Assembly (NCBI RefSeq): GCF_000764225.1
Contig: NZ_JQED01000055.1
Span: 514,130 to 578,129 of the forward strand
Reading direction: 5' to 3'
DNA from: Colwellia psychrerythraea
Lineage (GTDB): Bacteria; Pseudomonadota; Gammaproteobacteria; Enterobacterales; Alteromonadaceae
DNA length: 64,000 nucleotides
The position numbers and the translations under genes were made by a program. Positions within the stretch are counted from its first letter, which is position 1; each line of letters starts with the position of its first letter. Below are positions 57,301-64,000 of the stretch, piece after piece. The notes under the pieces are model-generated. The model saw only the letters and a list, made by a program, of their open reading frames with translations. It did no database searches and had not been told where the DNA came from.

Positions 57301-58309
57301 AAATAACCAACTTTTAGATGAATTACTTAGAAGAAGAGAAGATGAACAGGTAGATTTATTAGCTTTTCTAATGACACCGCAGCAAAAAGGAGAGCTTGCT
57401 GAAAGTATAATTGATTTAAAATTAGTTCAAGGTATTAGGGAAGCGAGGGAATCCGGTGTTGATAAAAATAATATAGTTAGCATTTGGAATCAGCTTGGAA
57501 AAGCTGTTCTTCAGTTCGATTACGCATGGAAACCTATAGAGAATGTTTTTGGTATTAATAGTGAGCTTTATCAGTGGGCATGTATTGAAAGGCCAGAGGG
57601 TGCAAAAGGAAATACACTATGGTATGACCCTGATACTTGGCAGTTTTTCTATGAGCAGCAGTTACCAAAATTAGTAAAATTTAATCCGACACGCTTGTAT
57701 GAACATATCAGTAAATCTCCTGTGATTGTTGATTGGTTTAACAAGCGTGGCTATAGAACATCTTTCTTTCCAGAAGCTAATATCCTAGAAGAACAATATA
57801 TTTATCACCCAAAAGTTATCCAAAGATTATTACAAGGAAGATTAGGTGAGGAAGCTATTAAAGCTTTGCTAAGTGATCGGCAAATATTAACAAGCTCTAG
57901 AGTTAATGACATAAGGTCATTTGAGCTGTTTGACTTTAAAGTCCAGGAAAAACCTCTATTTATCGACGCTAAATTTTGGGGGAATATTACCTTAGATAAT
58001 ACTGATGAACAGTACCAAAAGTGGTTATCTGATGGAGCTAAAGAAGAAACTGCGCCAATGGGCTTAATAGGAAAACTTGAATCACTCCAAACTGTTTATG
58101 GAAAGAATGCGAAATTAATCATTGCTAACTTTGTAGGTCGTGATGCTGAACAAGCGTTACATTGTTTTGATGACAAGTTGAAGAGCGCTTCAGCATCAGG
58201 AGCATCCATTTTCATCTTAGATGGCTGTATTACTTCTGGAGCAATAGAGCAGCACACTTTAGGTTTTGAACAGTTAGTATCCATTATTGAAAGTGAAGGT
58301 AAGGATTAA
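54383..58309 (+). CDS. Large helicase with C-terminal PD-(D/E)XK-type nuclease domain
   Basis: A 1308-residue protein with helicase motifs in order: Walker A GPTGGGKTS (46-54), a motif Ia-like FVTHRW (81-86), motif Ib-like TTQKLFSSF, Walker B IDEFD (300-304), motif III SAT (about 571), a motif V-like QTASATNGINLDF (about 818) and motif VI QQIGRIERAW (about 927). The C-terminus has a nuclease-like set: GRLGEEAIKALL (about 1152), ELFDFKV (about 1183) and LFIDAKFW (about 1194-1201), i.e. E...D...D-x-K. It is probably an ATP-driven nucleic-acid unwinder and cutter. It has its own promoter and is followed 8 bp later by an 819-residue partner. It may be DinG- or Cas3-like in class, but I do not recognise a named defence system. 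Confidence 0.75.
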   Translation: MNDGSLRSYNAIIESTLSKAIHLAAQSPKNQALNRRGISGLCQLQGPTGGGKTSCLFQKGHDDDSAPALEIIDKNGYQSIFVTHRWNILHEVYKNASEAIGTDGSSITASVLYAQSENLVAAVTQRPLPHEEGYLSSDFPCPFISIEGMDKAGLFSKQETKEQLISACKKIKQIAIRIERMKAGTTYSSEYLALDEEKLGRLCSYVERLLLDNMKGVEKQLKINHKKYGDESEQYKAAEERLFCFRKNKWVRRVFPGIVWKDEKQHLLIMTTQKLFSSFYDGKSKVRMSSGDLAGHVIFIDEFDYQADVLQQLLSQAQLVQEPPECLGQLLEGGKRLLKRMHLVDVAPIPKIYESLNELILELEDSLSDKKINLSDARALLVPIEQQNSFKTQYLFRSDHLVTSERLSMQRAEHGYEVRIVDPSQQLANDALPIGDFLRLMEQFIRRFSLLVSDISVSQDEAQDYLLKLSRLLFDSANDYRPSYYSSALPNVSMFSLPRADLPELDTIRKSNLLPNTHANIFGLTNWLLKQNAADADIDPLRLQIKRAFLPTTPEGLLVSVCSRNLVYGLSATSCIERAVGSFDLRWIQSALKYTADARTGNKENSFLGEKFDKRPDAWFKKPIPYLPSKDDLVNQEIVIQHIQETKKSIRKSVLSLCVDKGLSQSDNTGDNELVNSLPSSFFRIDEMPISQFTNDHRSNLLLNILHVIELSSKKPKHKGQLAFVNSIRFFKKWLFEDEASLSRKKASWLRLSDVHIDQIVPSEFCSGFEDVFVPVMAHDKEMILCLLTAESQKRSHFRDVYQAAFDSGQIVLVLTQTASATNGINLDFTLPETGKQMDLSCLYLLESRHFYFSSSEGTDDGVDMAHAGYQLRNLEKLMRAGEISRQQHRKYILPIMENNSKGIADLNSIYKNTSDYIKNTASDIQQQIGRIERAWSHVPNIEIHLSKELSNILSKFSSLPVYVNNKNKISDLNNQLLDELLRRREDEQVDLLAFLMTPQQKGELAESIIDLKLVQGIREARESGVDKNNIVSIWNQLGKAVLQFDYAWKPIENVFGINSELYQWACIERPEGAKGNTLWYDPDTWQFFYEQQLPKLVKFNPTRLYEHISKSPVIVDWFNKRGYRTSFFPEANILEEQYIYHPKVIQRLLQGRLGEEAIKALLSDRQILTSSRVNDIRSFELFDFKVQEKPLFIDAKFWGNITLDNTDEQYQKWLSDGAKEETAPMGLIGKLESLQTVYGKNAKLIIANFVGRDAEQALHCFDDKLKSASASGASIFILDGCITSGAIEQHTLGFEQLVSIIESEGKD

Positions 58310-58317
58310 ATTGAATT

Positions 58318-60777
58318 ATGAAATCAATGAATAAAAATGTAGTGTCAGGACATCTTCCATTATCTCATATGACTTATGTAGATAGTGAAATTGATGTAAA
58401 TAAAGCAAAATCCTTAGTTGTTTATCATTATGTGCTGTCAAAAAGCTATAGATGGAAAGAGTGGCAAAGCCAGCTAGATGACCAACTTTCAGATAAATTT
58501 TATCCATACTTGATGAAAAGCCACCAGGGACAATTTGGACTTTTTGTTGCTGTAGATAATGAGTTAGAAGCTGCTCCAAAGATTTTAAATGGCGATGGAA
58601 TTGAGGTAGAACCACTTAAAGTAGAATATGCATCCGAATTGAATCCAATTTGGATTAGATTAATTATGCGTAAAACACGGGCATTTGGTGCTCATTGTAT
58701 TGGAAGTCATACCCTTGGCAGACCAATTATGCAGGTTGATATTTGGCGAGGAAAGTCAGGATCTGGCATTAATTCTATTAGTTTAGATTGTCGAACTCAG
58801 ATGCTAAAGGATAGAAGTGCAACAGAAGTAGTATTGTTCCATGAAAACCTTCCATTAAGAGAAGTGGATGACTTGAATAGTGCTTCTGGAAAAAAAATAT
58901 CTTTATGGGTTTATAGAGATAAAAAGGTATTGATGCGTTGGTTTCCTGAACATACTAAAAAGCCAGCGGGACCTGTATATCGAGAAATACAAAAGAATAA
59001 GAATAAAAGAACCCAAAGAGCATTTATTGATGTTTCTTCTAAACGTGGCTTTGAGAAAAGTTGGCCATGGATTTTAAAGCCGATTCAAGATGAATTTATT
59101 CGTGAAGCTGGACGTTTTGGTTTTAAACTTAAGGCGAAGATATTAAACCTAAAACCACTTCCGTTGAATACTAAATATAAGAGTAATAAGACAAAATCTT
59201 CTTTTTCTAGTTTAAACCTTGAAAAAAATATAGATGTTATTGATCTTAGGGTTTCTGAGTCTGTTTCTGGTGAAGATATTGTGGCCAAATTACAATCATT
59301 ATTAGAAGCAAAGAGCTTAGGTTCTAAATTAACATTATTGCCTGAAGTAACACCTGAAAACATAAATGAATATGAATTTAAGTCTACACAAAGAATCTTA
59401 GTTTTATTGGATCAGAAACCAAACATTGTTGATGATAGATATCCTTTAACCATAGGTTTAAGGCGTAAGGTCGCATGTCAGCATATTAACGTAAATCCAC
59501 ATGACCTATCTTCAGACTCAATAGTAGACAATCTACTTGTTCAACAAACAGATAAAGAAACAGGGAAGGAATCTTTAATTCTTCAAACTGATTCAACTTA
59601 TTTTGAGTACAGCTTAGAGCAATTTGAAACAAAGGAAAATAAAAGTGCTTTATTGAGAAATGCTGAGATTGTTGTCAAAGAGTTAGAGTTAAAAAGTTTA
59701 CTTTTAAATAGCAGTACTTCTATAGCTCAGTCGCTACCAGAACAAGCTAGTTTCTTAAATGAGAACTTAGTTGTAATAACCGATGGTTATTTGTTTACTG
59801 TTAAATCTGACAGACCTATTTTATTACCATTTAATCCATCAACACCTGAAAAGGTTTCAAAGTGCGATAGTGTATTGAAAGAATATGGACTATCTGTTGC
59901 ATTGTTATTAGCATCATTACAGAAGGAGTGGCCGTATAACTATAGGCCTGAAGTAGTTATGCAGGGCTTTGGAAGTCCGGCTGAAAAACTAGTACGATTT
60001 GCTCGAAGGTTGACGTTTATAATAGAAAAAAATAATGGTGTATCTGTTATGTTCCAAGATCCTAAGTATGATACACCTCACATGCTGCCATTGGGACTAA
60101 ACGAAGTAAAAGAGATTCTTAATAAGCAAGAAATTAGTTTTAAACTAGGAAAGTGGTTGCTCCCTAATAAAGATTCTTTGCAGCAATCGATCTCTGAGTT
60201 AGTTGAAGAAGAGGTATTAAAAAAAGGTCTTGCTACTAAATTATTAGAAGAGTTGGATAAGTTACTTCTTTTTTGGAATAACACGTTACGAGAATTGTTA
60301 TTATTAGGTAATGATGAAAGCTTATACAAGGATATTAAAAAATCAGTATTCAAAAAGTGGCGGATAGACAAAAATTTAACCCTACCAGAAGGTGAAAAGA
60401 AAGAAAGAGCTGATACTCAACTTATAGGTGCTTGGGATGAATTATTAAGCCGTGTACTTGATCTTCCTCTTAAAGATATAAAAGGGTGGTTACGTAATGT
60501 ACCCGGCATACAACGTTTATGGTACGACGACGAGCAACATTACTTTATTGTAGGTGGTTTAGCTTCTCCTAAATCAAAGATTATAAGACAACCAAGTATT
60601 AGACAATGGCACAGTCTTCAAGGACGCTTTAATCCAGAGTTAATTGCTGCATTGGTTGATGTTGACTGGGTTCGGGTAAACCAACTAGCTGGAAACCCAT
60701 GTGTTGCAACCTTAATTAAACGTTGGAGGGAATGTCAATCTGAGCCTGAGCAAGCTTTAGGTTTAGATTTTGTTTAG
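58318..60777 (+). CDS. Uncharacterised 819-residue partner of the helicase-nuclease
   Basis: No family is recognised by eye. The protein has no membrane segment or signal peptide. Noted stretches: an N-terminal alpha/beta part (SKSYRWKEWQSQL; IWIRLIMRKTRAFGAHCIG), a basic part (KRTQRAFIDVSSKRGFEKSW), a beta-rich middle (RILVLLDQKPNI), a helical stretch (ARRLTFIIEKN), an acidic helix (LLEELDKLLLF) and a C-terminal beta/alpha part (QRLWYDDEQHYFIVGGLASP; GRFNPELIAALV). Size and pairing with a helicase-nuclease recall three-gene pPIWI-RE islands, where an Argonaute-like protein of similar size accompanies a DinG-type helicase and a nuclease, but I could not match PIWI motifs. The gene follows the helicase by 8 bp and ends at a terminator. 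Confidence 0.6.
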   Translation: MKSMNKNVVSGHLPLSHMTYVDSEIDVNKAKSLVVYHYVLSKSYRWKEWQSQLDDQLSDKFYPYLMKSHQGQFGLFVAVDNELEAAPKILNGDGIEVEPLKVEYASELNPIWIRLIMRKTRAFGAHCIGSHTLGRPIMQVDIWRGKSGSGINSISLDCRTQMLKDRSATEVVLFHENLPLREVDDLNSASGKKISLWVYRDKKVLMRWFPEHTKKPAGPVYREIQKNKNKRTQRAFIDVSSKRGFEKSWPWILKPIQDEFIREAGRFGFKLKAKILNLKPLPLNTKYKSNKTKSSFSSLNLEKNIDVIDLRVSESVSGEDIVAKLQSLLEAKSLGSKLTLLPEVTPENINEYEFKSTQRILVLLDQKPNIVDDRYPLTIGLRRKVACQHINVNPHDLSSDSIVDNLLVQQTDKETGKESLILQTDSTYFEYSLEQFETKENKSALLRNAEIVVKELELKSLLLNSSTSIAQSLPEQASFLNENLVVITDGYLFTVKSDRPILLPFNPSTPEKVSKCDSVLKEYGLSVALLLASLQKEWPYNYRPEVVMQGFGSPAEKLVRFARRLTFIIEKNNGVSVMFQDPKYDTPHMLPLGLNEVKEILNKQEISFKLGKWLLPNKDSLQQSISELVEEEVLKKGLATKLLEELDKLLLFWNNTLRELLLLGNDESLYKDIKKSVFKKWRIDKNLTLPEGEKKERADTQLIGAWDELLSRVLDLPLKDIKGWLRNVPGIQRLWYDDEQHYFIVGGLASPKSKIIRQPSIRQWHSLQGRFNPELIAALVDVDWVRVNQLAGNPCVATLIKRWRECQSEPEQALGLDFV

Positions 60778-60829
60778 TTATGTAAAGTTGGGAGCTGGCA
60801 TTTAAGTTTTAACAGTACAATTCTTTAAA

Positions 60830-60854
60830 GGCGAATCTGAAATGATTCGTTTTT
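60830..60854 (+). terminator. Intrinsic terminator closing the helicase module
   Basis: CGAATC (60832-60837) pairs with GATTCG (60844-60849), extended by a G-T pair, followed by five T. It lies about 55 bp after the 819-residue gene and separates that operon from the retron. Confidence 0.7.
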
Positions 60855-60944
60855 ACTTGATAATTTCAATGTATCCATTAGCAATAGTCAATTGTAATTA
60901 TTATCATCCCTTTATTCCTAGCGTAACCTTATGTTATTCTTCTC

Positions 60945-61120
60945 TTATCCTTAGTTTGAAGAAAGTGCCTCGGTATTTTCTTTTGTGGTTGGTGTATAGC
61001 CGACCCGTTCGTATTGTTCGGAATTGTAGTACGTAACTACGTAAATTCCGAACCGCTCGGAACTCGCTGAGCGTAATTTACGTAGTTACGTACAGTCGCA
61101 GGCTCCTCTAGTAAGGATAT
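60945..61120 (+). ncRNA. Retron msr-msd non-coding RNA
   Basis: It precedes the effector and reverse transcriptase genes as in retron Ec86. The a1/a2 ends pair: TATCCTTA (60946-60953) with TAAGGATA (61112-61119). The junctions CCTTAG and GTAAGG are the same as those in Ec86, placing the branching guanosine just after a1, at 60954 or nearby. The msr holds two stem-loops: GAAAGTGCC/GGTATTTTC (60959-60978) and GGTTGG/GCCGACC (60987-61005). The msd has a 19-bp perfect stem (61029-61047 with 61075-61093) and an inner hairpin CGCTC/GAGCG (61054-61058 with 61069-61073). The RNA is the template and primer for branched multicopy single-stranded DNA. Exact ends are estimates. Confidence 0.85.
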
Positions 61121-61143
61121 TTTAATATAAGGAAGTTATCGCA

Positions 61144-62094
61144 TTGTGGTTTAATCATCCAAGATACTTGAACGCAAAAAAGTGTTTTCTAGAGGAAGCC
61201 GATGAAAATAGCTTAAAAGACTTATCAAATCACTTGCCTAAAATACTCTTCATTTGTGGAGGTGATCCTAAATTTTGTTTCAACCGACATAAAATTGAAG
61301 AGTATTTATTAAAACACCACAAAGATTTACTTTTCTTCCGTGCAGAGAATGCTTGGGAGGCTATTTCTAATGCTGCTAGTAAGAATACCAATAAAGTAAA
61401 TGCGCTTGATTTGGAAAAATGGCTGGCTGAATTTTCTGATGCAGTGATTATTTTAGTTGAGTCATTTGGTACTGTCGCTGAGTTAGGGGCATTCTCTATT
61501 AGTGCGCCCCTGAGGCAGAAGCTTTTACCAATTATCAATAATAAGTTTGAAAAAGATGAGTCATTTATAAATACAGGCCCTGTTAGGTGGGTTGATAATG
61601 ATTCAAATTTCGGCCCTACAATTTTTACAGACTTTTCTACTATATTAACTTGTATGCCACAAGTAGTTGAACGATTAAGCAGAAAGCAGAAGAAAAAGCT
61701 TAATGAGTCAACTGAACTGTTTGGCCATTTAAAATTCTCTCGGAAAGAGTTCTTGTTCTTTATATTGTATGTTGTTACAGCACTTGGTCCTGTATCAGAG
61801 AAAGAAATATGCGAACTCGTAAGCCGAAAAATTGGTTTTGGTAAGCAAGTGAGTCAAGCTAAAGAGATATCATTTGTTTTATCTTTATGTATTGCATTGG
61901 GTATAGTTCAATTTACTGAGGTGAAGGGAATAATGCTTTTTACATGCATTGATTATATTAAATTATATGCTCACCAATCTACGAAGCTCACCTTGGAAAA
62001 ATCAGTACAATTACGAGCTAAATGTTTAGCAGATCTATTATTTATTGATGAATTTCGTGAAACACTGTCAGGTATAACCAATGAAATTACTTGA
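61144..62094 (+). CDS. Retron effector: nucleoside deoxyribosyltransferase-like protein with C-terminal winged-helix part
   Basis: A 316-residue protein starting at TTG 61144; AAGGAAG lies 8 bases upstream, which fixes this start, and no earlier ATG fits. The N-terminal domain has the marks of the Ec86 effector: ILFICGGDPKF, FSDAVIILVESFGTVAELGAFS (catalytic glutamate in VES or ELGAF) and SFINTGPVRWV. The C-terminal part (about 195-316) is helical and winged-helix-like. In Ec86 this enzyme is held inactive by RT and msDNA and, when released, degrades NAD or nucleotides and stops growth on phage infection. It overlaps the RT gene by 14 bp. Confidence 0.88.
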   Translation: MWFNHPRYLNAKKCFLEEADENSLKDLSNHLPKILFICGGDPKFCFNRHKIEEYLLKHHKDLLFFRAENAWEAISNAASKNTNKVNALDLEKWLAEFSDAVIILVESFGTVAELGAFSISAPLRQKLLPIINNKFEKDESFINTGPVRWVDNDSNFGPTIFTDFSTILTCMPQVVERLSRKQKKKLNESTELFGHLKFSRKEFLFFILYVVTALGPVSEKEICELVSRKIGFGKQVSQAKEISFVLSLCIALGIVQFTEVKGIMLFTCIDYIKLYAHQSTKLTLEKSVQLRAKCLADLLFIDEFRETLSGITNEIT

Positions 62095-63004
62095 TCATTT
62101 ATCGAGTAGCCTACTACTTGATAAAACATACATTATGGAGCTAGCAGAGACTGCTTCACAAAGATATAAGCAATTCAGTATACCTAAAAAAACAGGTGGT
62201 TTTAGAAGTATACTGCATCCTGCAAGAGAATTGAAAACACTTCAAAGAATTATTCATGAAGATATATTAGTTAAACTGCCAATTCATAATTCAGCATTTG
62301 CTTATAGAAAAAAATTAAATATCTTTGATCATGCAAATGTTCATATTGGTGCAAGTTATTTATTAAGAATGGACTTCAAAAATTTCTTTGAATCAATTTC
62401 CTCAAAAAATATTGCTAAGTTTCTCGATTCAAAAGCAAATTATTTATTAAAAGATTGGAAAGCGGAGGACACCGAATTATTAGTAAAGTTAGTATGCTAT
62501 AAGTCATCTTTAACTATCGGTTCAGTTTCATCTCCTACTTTATCTAACGCAATTTGTTATGAGCTAGACGAAGCACTTCACAAATTATGTTATGTTAGAG
62601 GGATTCAGTATACCCGTTATGCTGATGATCTTTATTTTTCTACAAATGAACCAAATATATTAAATTCAATACAAAATAATGTTTATGAAATTGTTAATTC
62701 TTTATCTATTCCTGATAAATTAAGAATAAATTCATCTAAAACACACCACTCTTCACGTAAAAATAGAATGTCGATAACAGGCCTAATATTGACTAATTCT
62801 GGAGATGTATCTATTGGCCGAGATATGAAGCGAAAGATACGATCATTAATTTTTAAATGGTGTTCGCTTGATGTTAAGGAGAAAAAATACTTAGCAGGGT
62901 ATTTATCTTTTTGTGCTTCAATAGAGCCTGAATTTTTAAACTCATTATGTAAAAAATACGGTGCAGATATAATATATGAAATTCAAAACTTCATGAATAA
63001 GTAA
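62081..63004 (+). CDS. Retron reverse transcriptase
   Basis: A 307-residue retron RT. Catalytic aspartates: D98 in LRMDFKNFF and the YADD box at 180-183 (TRYADDLYFS). Retron marks: a region X variant HANVH (usually NAxxH) and ITG near residue 236 (usually VTG), the region that recognises msr. The length is that of compact retron RTs (Ec86 RT is 320). It is translationally coupled to the effector. It makes msDNA from the RNA at 60945-61120 and with it probably inhibits the effector. Confidence 0.95.
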   Translation: MKLLDHLSSSLLLDKTYIMELAETASQRYKQFSIPKKTGGFRSILHPARELKTLQRIIHEDILVKLPIHNSAFAYRKKLNIFDHANVHIGASYLLRMDFKNFFESISSKNIAKFLDSKANYLLKDWKAEDTELLVKLVCYKSSLTIGSVSSPTLSNAICYELDEALHKLCYVRGIQYTRYADDLYFSTNEPNILNSIQNNVYEIVNSLSIPDKLRINSSKTHHSSRKNRMSITGLILTNSGDVSIGRDMKRKIRSLIFKWCSLDVKEKKYLAGYLSFCASIEPEFLNSLCKKYGADIIYEIQNFMNK

Positions 63005-63058
63005 ATATACACTTGAAAACATTAGAGCTCTTAAAGAAACTCTAATGATTCATATAAT

Positions 63059-63884
63059 TTAATTTTCGTTCATTCGCCAAATATGCAATCTATTTCTCAT
63101 ACCACTTTCTAGCATCCATATTTCATCTTCTCCATTAACAGCTTGCACAATTGATTGAACAAATAGTGTATAAAACAACCATCTAATTATTGCAGCATCA
63201 GCATTTGGAATATCAAAGCCTACATCGCTAGATATATTGTCAAAATAGTCTGTACTTGAAGTAAATTGAGATTCAACAAAATCACCACAAGGAAAGATGA
63301 ACTTTACCACTGCTGTCGTTTCATCGACTAAATATGAGTCGATGTTATTACCAGCGGTTGCACTATAAATGTCCTGTCTTGATTTTAATACATCAGCTCT
63401 ATATCGCCCACTAACATGAGATATAGAATAACCACCAAATGTATTTGAAACTTTATCGCAAATTCTTTGAAAATAGTCATCGTCACTTTCATTTTCTTGA
63501 GTTGGAATTTTAGTTTTTAATATTTGCTGATCTACAGTTTTTAAGCGTGTTAATACTGAATCTTTAAAAAATAGTGCGTCTAGCGAGGTCCTCAGATATC
63601 CTTCATTTGTTAATGGCATGAAAAACTCAAATAGAACAACGTTATCATAGGTCATTGTTATATAATCTGTTGCAACTTTTCTATTTTGTGTCACATGTTT
63701 TTGGAAACTTTCCCAGTCCATTACTCTTCTAAACGCTTCACTAACCCTAAAATAATCTTGTTCATTTACTATGAGTAAAGTTTTAAATTGTTTAGCCCAA
63801 TAGGTATCAAAAGTACTCGATGCCCAACCAGTAAAAGATCTGAATTCATCTTTAGTAAAAGAATCTTGGGAGTTGCGTAATACT
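63059..63884 (-). pseudogene. Hypothetical gene apparently interrupted at its 5' end by a short insertion
   Basis: The first ATG (63721) gives 220 residues, but the same frame continues upstream with protein-like sequence (TKDEFRSFTGWASSTFDTYW, then NEQDYFRVSEAFRRV) to about 63884, where an 89-bp element with inverted ends begins and soon supplies a stop. Beyond the element, the minus strand at 64000-63975 reads ATG and MRKKLNSLT, a plausible original start. The body is soluble and of no family I recognise. It is convergent with the RT gene, 54 bp apart. A short product from the ATG at 63721 may still be made. Confidence 0.55.
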
Positions 63885-63885
63885 A

Positions 63886-63974
63886 TGATGCCGATCGCTC
63901 AATACCATTCAAGCCGATCACTTTTTTGTCTGCCAGTAGACCTCAGTAAAATCTAACTTGAGTGATCGGCATCA
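63886..63974. mobile_element. 89-bp MITE-like element with 17-bp terminal inverted repeats
   Basis: TGATGCCGATCGCTCAA (63886-63902) and TTGAGTGATCGGCATCA (63958-63974) are inverted copies with one mismatch. A third, direct copy of GCCGATCACT lies inside at 63913-63922. It is too short to encode a protein, so it would need a transposase from elsewhere. No clear target duplication flanks it. Confidence 0.65.
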
Positions 63975-64000
63975 GTCAAGGAATTTAGTTTTTTTCGCAT

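Noticed and set aside
58318..60777. Calling the 819-residue protein a pPIWI-RE Argonaute relative
   Set aside because: Size and helicase-nuclease partnership fit, but I could not find the conserved PIWI-RE motifs by eye and the usual third gene is missing. Kept as a hypothesis only.
43611..63004. Type I-F or V-K CRISPR-associated transposon
   Set aside because: No cas6, cas7, cas8, cas12k or repeat-spacer array is present; target selection is by TniQ/TnsD proteins alone.

Overview
The window comes from an AT-rich marine gammaproteobacterium of the Alteromonadales, most likely Colwelliaceae (Colwellia, Thalassotalea or a relative). This rests on the conserved order zapA / 6S RNA / ygfB / pepP / ubiH / ubiI / gcvTHP, a ruvX-yqgE-gshB-rsmE block next to metK and murI, and Alteromonadales-type genes such as DUF2982. 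The genus is inference; no rRNA gene is present.

Layout. 1-4.5 kb: an RND efflux pump running off the left edge, behind an ArsR/BigR-like regulator that is divergent from a small sulfur-stress operon (DUF2892, rhodanese, DsbA/FrnE-like) across two palindromic operators. 4.7-15 kb: a cytosolic CZB chemoreceptor, lysA, an FMN reductase divergent from a LysR regulator, DUF2982, two DUF4124 proteins (one a LytM/M23 protein), and a HlyD-ABC-permease exporter operon. 15-21 kb: ruvX, yqgE, gshB, rsmE, a DUF3313 protein, metK and murI; murI has no ordinary start codon. 21-32 kb: an MFS transporter, then a 2-oxoacid/dicarboxylate uptake locus made of a two-component system (sCache sensor kinase plus NarL-type regulator), a DcaP-like porin, TRAP genes P-Q-M with an attenuator after P, and a chemoreceptor whose sensor domain resembles that of the kinase. 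31.9-33 kb: the 6S RNA gene, not a protein gene, followed by an unusual tandem array of copies of its own 3' arm. 33-43.4 kb: ygfB, pepP, ubiH, ubiI and the glycine cleavage operon.

43.6-64 kb is an accessory island. It starts with an SMC-like AAA_13 ATPase gene. A Tn7-like core follows (tnsA, tnsB, tnsC, tniQ, tnsD, all overlapping or nearly so), with a small MbcA/ParS-type antitoxin-domain gene coupled to tnsD and a phosphatase-like gene broken by a stop codon. Downstream lies a two-gene module, a 1308-residue helicase with a C-terminal PD-(D/E)XK-type nuclease plus an 819-residue partner I cannot place, behind its own promoter and palindromic operator. Next is a complete retron of the Ec86/Eco1 kind: msr-msd RNA, nucleoside deoxyribosyltransferase-like effector with a TTG start, and reverse transcriptase with YADD. 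The window closes with a gene apparently interrupted by an 89-bp element with 17-bp inverted ends.

The strongest leads are the retron and its two-way folding msd, the unassigned helicase-nuclease/partner pair carried beside it, and the duplicated 6S RNA 3' arms. I did not find the ends of the Tn7-like element, a CRISPR array or any tRNA gene.
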